The position numbers and the translations under genes are program-made. This document shows, piece by piece, positions 28,782 to 38,224 of a stretch of 64,000 nt of DNA. The DNA is taken from the NCBI RefSeq assembly GCF_000172635.2, contig NC_018632.1:2108001-2172000 (forward strand), written 5' to 3'. Positions within the stretch are counted from its first letter, which is position 1, and every line of letters begins with the position of its first letter. The notes below the pieces were generated by a model. That model made no database searches. It had not been told where the DNA came from and worked only from the letters and a program-made list of their open reading frames with translations. This stretch comes from Alteromonas macleodii ATCC 27126. GTDB taxonomy: Bacteria; Pseudomonadota; Gammaproteobacteria; Enterobacterales; Alteromonadaceae.

Positions 28782-30302
28782 ATGCAAGATCCTCATAATA
28801 AACCGATAAAGCGTGTAGTGATTGCCGGCGGTGGAACGGCAGGTTGGTTAGCTGCATCATTAATGAAAAAGGTGTTGGGTAAAGCAGTTGATATTACTCT
28901 GGTTGAATCTGAAGCGATTGGTACGGTCGGTGTTGGCGAAGCTACCATCCCCCCAATACGCCTAGTAAACCAAGTGTTAGGTATCGACGAAGCACAGTTT
29001 CTTCATGATACTAAAGCAACGATAAAACTTGCTATACGGTTCGAAAATTGGAAAACGAAGGGTGAAAGCTACTATCACACCTTTGGTGCGCCGGGCAAAA
29101 GCATGGCGTTTTGTCATTTTCATCACTACTGGGTAAAGGCGCGCCAGCAAGGCCTAAAAGACGACCTGTGGGATTTTGACCTAAATTACCATGCCGCTGA
29201 AGCGGGACGATTTGCGCAGATAAATGCCAAAGACCCAGTCGTTGAGCTACCTTTCGCTTATCATTTTGACGCCAGTTTATACGCTCAGTATTTACGAAAG
29301 CTGAGTGAAAATATGGGGGTTGTACGCAAAGAAGGTAAAATTTCACGTGTTCAACGTTTTACCGACAGCGGTTTTATTCAAGCACTTCACTTAGAAAGTG
29401 GTGACGTGGTTGAAGGGGACTTATTTGTTGATTGCACGGGCTTTAAGGGACTATTGATAGAGGAAGCGCTGGGCGCTGGTTACGACGATTGGTCTCACTT
29501 ACTTCCTTGTGATAGTGCCATTGCAGTACCGTCTGAGCGACATGAAAAAACCGCGCCTTACACGCGCTCTATTGCCCACGATGCAGGTTGGCAATGGAGG
29601 ATCCCACTGCAACACAGAAATGGTAATGGCCACGTATATAGTTCACGCTATATCAGTGATGATCAGGCCTGTGACACCTTGTTGTCAAACTTAGATACCA
29701 AACCATTGGGTGACCCTAAACTGATAAAGTTTACGACGGGCAGACGACGTAAGCAGTGGTACAAAAACGTAGTAGCAGTAGGTCTATCAAGTGGATTCTT
29801 AGAGCCACTTGAATCTACCAGTATTCACCTCATTCAATCTGCAATTGTTCGCTTAATTCAGTTGTTTCCCCACAACGGCTTTGCACCGAGCTTGGAAACG
29901 GAATATAACAAGCAGTCTGAATTAGAGTTCGAACAAATCAGAGATTTTCTTGTTTTGCATTACACCGTAAATGAGCGAACCGATAGTGCCTTTTTCAATG
30001 ACATGCGAAATATTACTTTGCCCGATTCCCTAGCACATAAAATTGCGTTGTTTAAAGAAAGCGGTAATCTGCTACGAGAACAAAATGATCTATTCCTTGA
30101 AAGCTCATGGCTACAGGTCTTGTACGGTCAGGGGATTACTCCTAAGGATTATCACGGTTTGGTAAACAGTGTGCCTGAAGTTCAGTTAAATCAAATGTTA
30201 ACAAGGTTGTTGGAAATCAAAAAAGAGCCCATTGCTAAGTTGCCGACACATGACGAGTATATAAATGGGATGGTTGCAAAGTATAAGCGCGCAATGAGTT
30301 GA
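28782..30302 (+). CDS. Tryptophan-halogenase-family flavoprotein linked to TonB receptors
   Basis: A 506-residue flavin-dependent halogenase-like protein. It has the FAD-binding VVIAGGGTAGW (residues 12-22). Lys82 in IKLAIRFENW aligns with the catalytic lysine of PrnA-type halogenases, and the halogenase signature WQWRIP is at 270-275. The FLEPLEST segment (339-346) contains the conserved catalytic glutamate. All marks of an active halogenase are therefore kept. No signal peptide is seen, so it is cytoplasmic. It lies between two TonB receptors in a glucan locus, with no indole or natural-product biosynthesis genes nearby, and its true substrate is unknown. Relatives are common beside TonB receptors in marine and Caulobacter-type bacteria; a few have been shown to halogenate free indole. 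Confidence 0.88.
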   Translation: MQDPHNKPIKRVVIAGGGTAGWLAASLMKKVLGKAVDITLVESEAIGTVGVGEATIPPIRLVNQVLGIDEAQFLHDTKATIKLAIRFENWKTKGESYYHTFGAPGKSMAFCHFHHYWVKARQQGLKDDLWDFDLNYHAAEAGRFAQINAKDPVVELPFAYHFDASLYAQYLRKLSENMGVVRKEGKISRVQRFTDSGFIQALHLESGDVVEGDLFVDCTGFKGLLIEEALGAGYDDWSHLLPCDSAIAVPSERHEKTAPYTRSIAHDAGWQWRIPLQHRNGNGHVYSSRYISDDQACDTLLSNLDTKPLGDPKLIKFTTGRRRKQWYKNVVAVGLSSGFLEPLESTSIHLIQSAIVRLIQLFPHNGFAPSLETEYNKQSELEFEQIRDFLVLHYTVNERTDSAFFNDMRNITLPDSLAHKIALFKESGNLLREQNDLFLESSWLQVLYGQGITPKDYHGLVNSVPEVQLNQMLTRLLEIKKEPIAKLPTHDEYINGMVAKYKRAMS

Positions 30303-30364
30303 ATAATTTCATATGGTTAGAAGTGCTGCGAACGAACGCATTAGCTAACTAAACAGGTAAAGGA

Positions 30365-30397
30365 TAAAGCAGCCAAAAGGCTGCTTTATTCGTTTTT
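30365..30397 (+). terminator. Rho-independent terminator after the halogenase-family gene
   Basis: Stem TAAAGCAGCC/GGCTGCTTTA (30365-30374 with 30379-30388), loop AAAA, with a T-rich tract ending at 30397. Confidence 0.8.
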
Positions 30398-30465
30398 AAG
30401 GATGAATTGTTACAATTATGCTGGTTTTTTACTGGTAAATTAAAAATATGTTGCGCCGATGTAAA

Positions 30466-30479
30466 TGAATACGTATGCA
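30466..30479 (+). promoter_or_regulatory. Candidate LacI-type (MalR-like) operator, copy 2
   Basis: The same 14-mer TGAATACGTATGCA, 113 bases before the second TonB receptor. It is followed by AGCATTG, also found after copy 4 at 43490. Confidence 0.75.
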
Positions 30480-30592
30480 TAGCATTGCTCCCTTTTTATA
30501 CAAAACAGTAGTATTTGGTGTTGAACCATAAGAGGCATTTTTGGGTGTGGTAGTCCTAAAAGTGTCGATAATAAACAAGGAATGGGACACCA

Positions 30593-33500
30593 ATGAAAAC
30601 ATTCAAACCCAGCACTATCATGGCGGCCTTGATAAGTAGTGGGGTCGCGTTTAGCGCAGCTCCACTTTATGCCCAAGAGTCACCAGACACCTCAATAGAC
30701 GAAGTTGAACGACCACAAGAAGATACCTTAGAGCGTATTGAAGTACGTGGTTTTAGTACCAGCTTGATCCAATCACTAAACCAGAAACGCTTCTCCGATA
30801 CGGTTTCTGAACAAATATCTGCAGACGATTTGGGCGGACTTCCCGATGTGTCGATGGCGGATGCACTGACCCGCTTGCCGGGTATCTCTGCGGTAAGAAC
30901 CGGGGGGCAAGCCGCGCAGATAAACATTCGTGGTCTATCCGGTGACTTTGTGTTTTCTACATTAAACGGTAGAGAGCAGGTATCGACCAGCGGAAGTCGG
31001 GCAATTGAGTTTGATCAGTATCCTTCAGAGCTTATTAGTGAGGCAGCGGTTTATAAATCACCCAAGGCATCGCTTATTGAGGGGGGTATAGCGGGTACGG
31101 TAGAACTTAAAACTGCATCTCCACTTGCCATTGAAGAGCAGCATAAATTCAGCGCCAACATGCGTGGCATGTACAACGATAGAGCGTCAGAGGTAAGTGA
31201 TGCTACAGAGTATGGACATAGACTGAGTTTTTCATATCAAGGTAAATTCCTTGACGATACGCTAGGTGTATCACTAGGTTATGCTCGTTTATTCCAACCG
31301 AGCGTTTCTACTCAATTCATTGGTTTAGCTTATAACGGTCAAGTTGATGTAGACGGACTTGAAGGTGATATAGACGGGCCAGCAGATTGCCCCAATTGTG
31401 AACTCATTTCAGAAGGCTTTGAAATGCAGCACAAGGGCGGGGAAGAGACTCGCGATGGTTACGTTGCCGCGTTTGAATGGGCACCTATCGATACCTTTAC
31501 ACTTAAAGCTGATGCTTTTATCTCGAAATTTGATTCCGAAGCCTTTGCACGTGGATTTCGCGTTAAGCTAGGTGGAATAAACGCTGGTATAACTAATCCT
31601 GTAGTAGTAAATAATAGCGTAATTGGCGGCACATTTTCTCGTACAGACAACAGCTTTACCCGTGTTGAGTTGGTAAACGACGACAACCAAGATTTCGACA
31701 GTGTTACCAACTTAGGCGTGAATGCTAGCTGGGAGATATCGCCAGATTTAGCGGTTCAGTTTGACATCTCCCGTTCAAGTGCTGAAAGCGACTTCAGAAA
31801 CGGCTTACTGTGGTCGCTTGTTGGCGAAGATGCGACAGCGGCAAACCCCGTGTTCGACGAAAACGTCCAAATTTCTTATTTACTCAACGGTTTAAACTTA
31901 CCTGATATCGGTTTTAATCAAAGTGATGCTTTTACGGACTTAGACCGTGTAATGGTAAGTAAATACGGTATTTATCCGTATGAAAACAAAGATGAGTTAG
32001 ACGCCTATCGCGTAGACTTCCAATATTATGTCGATGTGCCAATCATTTCTGGCTTTGAATTTGGCTATCGTTACTCAGACCGGGAATATAACAATGACCG
32101 CTCTGTGTTTGAATACGGCAACGATAGTGCATTCTCAGTAAGCGAACCGCCACTTCAGTTAACTTCTGATATGGTCGAAGAGGTTAATTGGAGCGGTGAT
32201 TTTGGTTATTTTCCAAGTTATCTTTCCGTTGATCTAGACAGTGCACTTAATGCTTGGTTTCCAAGCGGTAGGCCACAGCCTGTTCAAACGTGGGGACCAG
32301 GAGCTGCCGGCGTTATCAATGGTCCAGGTACCGGGCCTGCTACTGCGTGGACGCTACAAGAAAGTGGCGATGTATTTGAAACTGTGAATTCTGCTTACTT
32401 GATGGCAAACATTAATACAGAAATTGGCAGTATTCCTGTTACAGGTAATGTTGGTGTTCGTTACGTTAAAAGTAAACAAAGTTCAACGACACTACAGCGT
32501 GCTACTCAGTTAATTGAAGACCTTGAGACCGGAACATCGGTTGAAGTTAGTGACCCTACGGCTGGTGCACAAAACATTACCGACGACGTAGGGTTAATTA
32601 ATAACTTTTATCGCCCAGCGTTGATAAGTCACGAATATTCTGACGTTTTGCCTTCAATTAACCTGAACTTTAAACTTACAGATGACACGCAACTTCGTGT
32701 AGCTGCTGCAAAAGTGATGGGCAGAGCGCCAATAAACCGTTTTGCCGCAAATGCGTCAACCACTATTGAAACGGTTACCGCTTTCCAAGACAGAGACTCG
32801 GGTGAAATTACGCTTTCCAACCCTACGGCAAGGGTTAGTGGTAGCGCCCGTAACAGCCCTTATTTAGAGCCATTCTATGCAACTCAATACGACGTTTCGT
32901 GGGAGTATTATTTCTCAGATACGGAAGGCGCATTAGTTGTCGCTGGCTTTTATAAAGACATTGAATCGTTCGTAGAAGACATTGAAATAGAGCCTTATGA
33001 TTTTGAAGCAAACGGCATTGTAATTCCTGATAACGTAAGTGTGCCGGTTTACTTGACGCCAGAGTTTGCAGGGCAGGAAGCCGAACTAGCGCTCGATGAA
33101 AATGGCGACCCCATCTTTATTACCGTCCCTACTGAAAATGGTAGCTACAGCACAGCCGTAAACAATGCCGAAGGTGGCTATATTCGCGGTTTAGAAATCG
33201 CCTATACGCAAATTTATAGCATGCTGCCTGGCATGTGGTCAGGCTTAGGCGTTAGCGCAAGTTACTCTTACACCGAAAGTGAAATTCAACGCACGCTAGG
33301 TGATGACGTGTATGCCGCTAACTTACCAGGTCTTTCTGAAAACGTTGCTACGCTAACCGTGTTTTGGGAATACGAAGGTTTTGAAACTCGCTTGTCTAGC
33401 CGATATCGCGACGCATTTGTTTCGCAGCAAGTAGCGGTAAACGATCAGGTGGTTAATTTTGATGAAGAATTGGTTATTGATTACCAAGCGTCGTACGAGA

Positions 33501-33643
33501 TTAACGACAATTGGAGCGTACTATTTCAAGTTAACAACCTAACAGACGAGCCAACGAAGAGCTATTTCTCATCAGAAGAGCAAACCGGCACTATCCAATA
33601 CTTTGGTACGCAATATTACCTAGGGATGACATATCAACTATGA
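30593..33643 (+). CDS. TonB-dependent outer-membrane receptor, probable maltodextrin uptake (copy 2)
   Basis: A 1016-residue TonB receptor with a signal peptide ending near LYA-QE (about residue 25). A TonB-box-like LERIEVRG follows, then a plug domain (with ALTRLPGISAVR and NIRGLSGDF) and a barrel ending GMTYQL. The leader and first 15 codons resemble those of the receptor at 25790 (shared ATGGGACACC before the start and MKxFKPxxI at the N-terminus), so the two are paralogues. The stop overlaps the first possible ATG of the next frame, and the pullulanase follows 83 bases later without a terminator, so the two are probably co-transcribed from operator copy 2. Confidence 0.88.
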   Translation: MKTFKPSTIMAALISSGVAFSAAPLYAQESPDTSIDEVERPQEDTLERIEVRGFSTSLIQSLNQKRFSDTVSEQISADDLGGLPDVSMADALTRLPGISAVRTGGQAAQINIRGLSGDFVFSTLNGREQVSTSGSRAIEFDQYPSELISEAAVYKSPKASLIEGGIAGTVELKTASPLAIEEQHKFSANMRGMYNDRASEVSDATEYGHRLSFSYQGKFLDDTLGVSLGYARLFQPSVSTQFIGLAYNGQVDVDGLEGDIDGPADCPNCELISEGFEMQHKGGEETRDGYVAAFEWAPIDTFTLKADAFISKFDSEAFARGFRVKLGGINAGITNPVVVNNSVIGGTFSRTDNSFTRVELVNDDNQDFDSVTNLGVNASWEISPDLAVQFDISRSSAESDFRNGLLWSLVGEDATAANPVFDENVQISYLLNGLNLPDIGFNQSDAFTDLDRVMVSKYGIYPYENKDELDAYRVDFQYYVDVPIISGFEFGYRYSDREYNNDRSVFEYGNDSAFSVSEPPLQLTSDMVEEVNWSGDFGYFPSYLSVDLDSALNAWFPSGRPQPVQTWGPGAAGVINGPGTGPATAWTLQESGDVFETVNSAYLMANINTEIGSIPVTGNVGVRYVKSKQSSTTLQRATQLIEDLETGTSVEVSDPTAGAQNITDDVGLINNFYRPALISHEYSDVLPSINLNFKLTDDTQLRVAAAKVMGRAPINRFAANASTTIETVTAFQDRDSGEITLSNPTARVSGSARNSPYLEPFYATQYDVSWEYYFSDTEGALVVAGFYKDIESFVEDIEIEPYDFEANGIVIPDNVSVPVYLTPEFAGQEAELALDENGDPIFITVPTENGSYSTAVNNAEGGYIRGLEIAYTQIYSMLPGMWSGLGVSASYSYTESEIQRTLGDDVYAANLPGLSENVATLTVFWEYEGFETRLSSRYRDAFVSQQVAVNDQVVNFDEELVIDYQASYEINDNWSVLFQVNNLTDEPTKSYFSSEEQTGTIQYFGTQYYLGMTYQL

Positions 33644-33726
33644 AAATCAGCATCTTAGGTAATTTATTTAGCAACACGAAGGAATATTCGGTTGCCAAAA
33701 GTAGCGAAAATATTCAGGAGAATTCT

Positions 33727-36700
33727 ATGTTTACTAAAAAAAGAGTAGTGCGCGCTGCGTTACTCGTAGTAGGCGCATATACACTTGCAGGTTGCGGTGG
33801 CTCGGGCGTAGAGTCGGGCACGAACGATCTGCTTACCTGTGAGGTGCCAAATGTACCTAATTCAACAGGTACGGCTTGTGAACCGCCACCACCTATTCAA
33901 TGCGATGCGCCGCTCGTACCTAATGAAGCGAACGATGCATGTGAAGCCGGTGCTGATCCAAGTTTACCTGCACCTGTATTTACCCCTTCATCTAATCAAG
34001 CTGTACTTTATTATAATCGGGCTGCTGTTGACGCTGATAACTCAAGTAACGATGCAGCTTATGAAGGCTGGAGGCTACATACTTGGAATAATGACGAGTG
34101 TGATGCTTATGCTGACGCAGACACGGATTGGGCCAACGGTCGCATTCATAGCGGTATCGATCCAAACTATGGTGCGTATTGGATTCTAGACCTCAAAGAA
34201 GGGTATGGAAGCTGCCACAATTTCATCATCCACAAAGGCACTGACGATGCCGGAAAAGAAATGGGGGGCGGAGACTTCCAGGGTTCTTTAGTACAAGATG
34301 ATGAAACATTTGTACGCATGAATTTTACCCTCTCTGGCGAGGCAACCATATTCGAGTTTCCTATCATGTCTCTTGGTCCTCAGCCTGTTGATATCGAGGG
34401 TTTTGGCGCGCATTGGTTAGATGCCAACACTATTTTATGGGACGTACCTGAAACTGTTTCAGAGGTGAAACTTCACTATTCAGCACAGGCTGACTTAGAG
34501 AGCACGCTGGAAGAGGGTATTAACGGTACTCAAGTAACGTTAATGAGTACAACACTTACCGAAGAGCAATCTGCCCGTGCGCCGCACTTATCTGCTATGC
34601 AGGCTTGGGAAGGCGACTGGTCGTTCGAAGATGCTAAAACCGTGTTGACGACACAAGCCGTAGTAGGGGGTTACGATGCTGACGGTGCGCTTGTTGTTGC
34701 GACCGGGATCCAGCTGGCTAACGGAATAGACGCACTATATACGCTCGGTGAAGACGATGCCGACGAAGCTCAACTTGGTGGTATCTACTCTGATACAGGT
34801 ATTACTGCCGCATTGTGGGCGCCTACTGCTTCAAATGTTGATCTTCTGATTTATAACGACAACAAGACATTAAGCCAACGTATTGATATGGTTCGCGATG
34901 ATACGTCTGGTGTCTGGCGTCATGAAGGCGATATGTCCCTAGACCGTCAGCTTTACCGTTATGAAGTTACCGTCTATCACCCTATTACGGGGAATGTAGA
35001 AACGCTGCTTGTTACAGACCCATATTCTGTGTCACTAAGCACAAACGGCCGTTTCTCTCGCTTCGTAAATCTAGCTGATGATGATTTAAAACCACAAGGC
35101 TGGGATACTCATACTATTCCGACGGTTGAAAATTATGAAGATGCAGTCATTTACGAAGGGCACGTTCGTGACTTTAGCGTACGTGATATGTCTACGTCTG
35201 AGGAAAATAGAGGTAAATACCTTGCCTTTACTGAAGAGGGCACAGCACCGGTTGAGCACCTTAAAAAGCTTGTTGAAGCAGGGCTTACTTACTTCCATAT
35301 ACTTCCAGCAAATGACATTGCAACCATCGATGAGGATCCAACAAAAACGGTAGATTTATACGATACGGTAGGCAAACTGTGTCGCTTAAATAGCAATGCT
35401 GCGGTATGTGAAGAAGAAAGCGCTGATGCATTGTTAATTGACGTTTACAACAGTTACGATCCTTTATCTCAAGCGGGTAAAGCCCAGCAGCTTACTAATG
35501 ATTTACGCAATCTAGATACATTCAACTGGGGCTATGATCCTCATCACTTTAACGCGCCGGAAGGCAGCTATGCGTCGAGTGCAGAGGGAGTAGAACGCAT
35601 TGTAGAAATGCGCGCCATGATCCAAGCACTTCACGAGATGGGGCTACGTGTTGCACTTGATGTAGTCTATAACCATACCAATGCGTCGGGTGTTTTCAGT
35701 AAGTCAGTATTAGACAAAGCGGTACCGGGCTACTATCACCGTTATGAAGTGGATACTGGTGCGATTGTTCGTGAAACGTGCTGTGATGACACAGAGCCTC
35801 GCAATGTCATGATGGAAAAGTTCATGGAAGATTCGCTGCTCATGTGGACTGAGCATTATAAGTATGACTCATTCCGTTTCGACATCATGAGCCAAGCTAC
35901 AAAAGACACTATGGTACGCTTGCGTGATGCAGTCCAAGCTATCGATGCTGACAATTATTTCTACGGTGAAGGCTGGACTAAAATAGACCGCGGTTACGAG
36001 CAAGCGAGCCAGCTCAATATGGCTGGTACCGAGATTGGTACCTATAACGACCGTATTCGCGAAGCTATTCGCCAGGGCGCTATCTTTAGACCGGAAGATG
36101 AAGGGCTATTAAGCGCGCAAGACCGTGTAAAAATGGGCATGATCGGAACGTTAAAAGACTATGTTTTGGAGACGTCTTCAGGAAGTGCAGGCGCTACCAG
36201 TAACTTAGGCGGCTATGCAGAAGATCCTGCGGATATCATTAACTACGTGTCGAAGCACGATAATGAAACACTGTGGGATCAGTTAAACTACACGCTTCCA
36301 CAAGATATTACTCTAGAACAGCGGGTTCGTGCCCAAAATGTAGCAATGGGTATTAATCTTGTGTCTCAAGGTATTCCATTTTTACAAATGGGCGGCGACA
36401 TGCTTCGCTCAAAATCAATGGATAGAAATACCTATGATGCGGGCGACTGGTTTAACTACGTCGATTTCACCTACGAAACGAACAACTGGAACGTAGGTTT
36501 ACCGTTGGCACAAGACAACGAAGCCCGTTGGGAAGAAATGGGTGAATTCATTTACAATCCAAATCGCGCGGCCTCAATGGCAGATATAATGTTTGCCTCT
36601 GATGTGTTTGCAGAATTGCTTAATATTCGAATGACAAGTCCGCTGTTTAGATTAACCACCGCTGAAGACATCATCGACCGTATAGGATTCCACAATATTG

Positions 36701-38058
36701 GCGCACGCCAGCAGCGTGGTCTTATAGCGATGAGCATTGATGACGGCATATCTGAAAACAGCGAAGTACCTCGCCTAGATTTAGACATGATGAATGATGC
36801 GGTTATGGTGCTAGTGAATACAGGGTATGAAGAGAAGTCTATCACGGTAAACACAGCAACAGGCTTTTCGCTTCACGCCACACAAATGAATTCTGTCGAT
36901 GCAGCGGTACGCGGCGCCACATTTGTAGAAGGTGAAGATGGTAATGGAACCTTTACCGTTCCTGCACTAACTATTGCTGTTTTCGTAAAACCACAGTCTG
37001 GAGCTCAAGGTTATGGTCTATCACCGTATGCCACGTCTGGTGCGCCTGATGTTGTTCCTTACGGCGACACCATCGCTTACCTGCGTGGAGATATGAATGG
37101 TTGGTCAACGGATGATGCATTTACCTATCAGGGTGACGGTAAGTACACCGTAACAGCTACACTTGAAGGTGGCGTTACATATGGATTCAAATTCGCATCT
37201 GAAGATTGGAGTACAGTGAATTTTGGCGCAGCGGATGGTGAAGAAGGTACAGTAATAGCGGGCGAAGAAAAGGTTCTTGCACGTACTAATACCAACCTTT
37301 CATTTACACCAGCGACGAGCGCGACCTACCTATTTACTATTGATGCGACTGATAGCGAAGCACCAATCCTTATGGTTGAAAACGAAGAGCCCTATGTTGG
37401 CACACCAGTGTATCTTCGTGGTGCAATGAACGACTGGGGTACGGCTGAGGAGTTTGCGTACCAAGGCGGACGTATTTACACTTTCTCTCGTGATGTTGAA
37501 CCAGGAACTTACGAGTTTAAGGTTGCTTCAGAAGATTGGAGTACCGTGAACTTCGGTGCGATATCAGCAGATGATTCAGATCGCAACCTTGCGCCTGGTC
37601 AGACTTTGGGGCTCGCCGCTACTAACGACAATCTTATTTTGAACATTGAAACCGCCGACCGCTATGTGTTCGTATTCAACGTCACTGATTTAAATGCGCC
37701 AACCATTGGTGTATTTAAAGAAGCGTTTTGGGGCGACACTCAAGTTTATATCCGTGGTGGTATGAATGGCTGGGGAGCTGTCGATATGTTTGAATATCAA
37801 GGAGAAGGTGTTTATACCGCAGACATTGAATTGAGCGCAGGTAGTATTGAATTCAAAGTCGCTTCTGAAGACTGGTCGACAGTAAACCTTGGCAACCCGA
37901 ACGATGCAGCAATCAACGTAGTAACGCCTAGCGAGCCGAAAACACTTGGCGCAAGTAACAATAATCTAATGATTGAAGTTGCAGAGTCTGGTCTATACGA
38001 GTTTAAGGTATCTGGCCCTGATGGAAATGCACCTACGTTAACGGTTACGAAAAAGTAA
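33727..38058 (+). CDS. Pullulanase-type GH13 lipoprotein with CBM41 and triple C-terminal modules
   Basis: A 1443-residue secreted debranching enzyme predicted to cut alpha-1,6 links of pullulan or starch. The lipobox TLAGC comes after a positively charged hydrophobic leader, so it is a lipoprotein. A Pro/Cys-rich spacer is followed by a CBM41-like domain (GWRLHTWNND region, about residues 92-190), an N-terminal beta region, and the GH13 barrel. The barrel has DVVYNHTN, nucleophile Asp719 (FRFDIMSQ), acid/base Glu748 (YGEGW) and Asp845 (SKHDNETL). The last 325 residues are three repeats of 111-112 residues. I start at ATG 33727, preceded by AGGAG with 7-base spacing, and not at ATG 33640, which overlaps the receptor stop and would bury the signal peptide. 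Confidence 0.88.
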   Translation: MFTKKRVVRAALLVVGAYTLAGCGGSGVESGTNDLLTCEVPNVPNSTGTACEPPPPIQCDAPLVPNEANDACEAGADPSLPAPVFTPSSNQAVLYYNRAAVDADNSSNDAAYEGWRLHTWNNDECDAYADADTDWANGRIHSGIDPNYGAYWILDLKEGYGSCHNFIIHKGTDDAGKEMGGGDFQGSLVQDDETFVRMNFTLSGEATIFEFPIMSLGPQPVDIEGFGAHWLDANTILWDVPETVSEVKLHYSAQADLESTLEEGINGTQVTLMSTTLTEEQSARAPHLSAMQAWEGDWSFEDAKTVLTTQAVVGGYDADGALVVATGIQLANGIDALYTLGEDDADEAQLGGIYSDTGITAALWAPTASNVDLLIYNDNKTLSQRIDMVRDDTSGVWRHEGDMSLDRQLYRYEVTVYHPITGNVETLLVTDPYSVSLSTNGRFSRFVNLADDDLKPQGWDTHTIPTVENYEDAVIYEGHVRDFSVRDMSTSEENRGKYLAFTEEGTAPVEHLKKLVEAGLTYFHILPANDIATIDEDPTKTVDLYDTVGKLCRLNSNAAVCEEESADALLIDVYNSYDPLSQAGKAQQLTNDLRNLDTFNWGYDPHHFNAPEGSYASSAEGVERIVEMRAMIQALHEMGLRVALDVVYNHTNASGVFSKSVLDKAVPGYYHRYEVDTGAIVRETCCDDTEPRNVMMEKFMEDSLLMWTEHYKYDSFRFDIMSQATKDTMVRLRDAVQAIDADNYFYGEGWTKIDRGYEQASQLNMAGTEIGTYNDRIREAIRQGAIFRPEDEGLLSAQDRVKMGMIGTLKDYVLETSSGSAGATSNLGGYAEDPADIINYVSKHDNETLWDQLNYTLPQDITLEQRVRAQNVAMGINLVSQGIPFLQMGGDMLRSKSMDRNTYDAGDWFNYVDFTYETNNWNVGLPLAQDNEARWEEMGEFIYNPNRAASMADIMFASDVFAELLNIRMTSPLFRLTTAEDIIDRIGFHNIGARQQRGLIAMSIDDGISENSEVPRLDLDMMNDAVMVLVNTGYEEKSITVNTATGFSLHATQMNSVDAAVRGATFVEGEDGNGTFTVPALTIAVFVKPQSGAQGYGLSPYATSGAPDVVPYGDTIAYLRGDMNGWSTDDAFTYQGDGKYTVTATLEGGVTYGFKFASEDWSTVNFGAADGEEGTVIAGEEKVLARTNTNLSFTPATSATYLFTIDATDSEAPILMVENEEPYVGTPVYLRGAMNDWGTAEEFAYQGGRIYTFSRDVEPGTYEFKVASEDWSTVNFGAISADDSDRNLAPGQTLGLAATNDNLILNIETADRYVFVFNVTDLNAPTIGVFKEAFWGDTQVYIRGGMNGWGAVDMFEYQGEGVYTADIELSAGSIEFKVASEDWSTVNLGNPNDAAINVVTPSEPKTLGASNNNLMIEVAESGLYEFKVSGPDGNAPTLTVTKK
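37078..38040 (+). repeat. Three tandem 111-112-residue modules at the pullulanase C-terminus
   Basis: Repeats begin at 37078, 37411 and 37747 (spacing 333 and 336 bases). Each starts with a YLRGxMNxW-like line, continues with FxYQGxGxYT and contains the near-invariant FKVASEDWSTVNFG (FKFASEDWS in the first). Protein similarity is high but the DNA differs at many silent sites. The pattern looks like a starch-binding beta-sandwich repeated three times. Confidence 0.85.
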
Positions 38059-38104
38059 GACCGAATAAACGCTAATTTGGTAAATTTCTAATAAACCAAG
38101 ATTT

Positions 38105-38138
38105 AAAAACCGCGACGTAGTTCGCGGTTTTTTGTTTT
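38105..38138 (+). terminator. Rho-independent terminator after the pullulanase gene
   Basis: Stem AAAAACCGCGA/TCGCGGTTTTT (38105-38115 with 38122-38132), loop CGTAGT, then a T-rich tract. Confidence 0.88.
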
Positions 38139-38224
38139 TGGCATATCTCTTGATTCTCTAGTAGTATCACCAAGAAAATAGTGGTCGTACCAGAGTGGTT
38201 GAATTTATTCAAAAGGAGATGAAA

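Noticed and set aside
25644..30479. -35/-10 pairs in which TATGCA of the operator serves as the -10 (TTGCAC or TTGCGC with 17-base spacers)
   Set aside because: The -10 would match only three of six consensus positions and the pattern does not hold at operator copy 3, so I did not list them as promoters.
33640..33726. An upstream ATG for the pullulanase overlapping the receptor stop
   Set aside because: The 29 added residues are polar and would hide the lipoprotein leader; ATG 33727 has a clear AGGAG at correct spacing.
36552..36854. A 100-codon minus-strand frame in the pullulanase gene
   Set aside because: It is antisense to the conserved GH13 region with no independent support.
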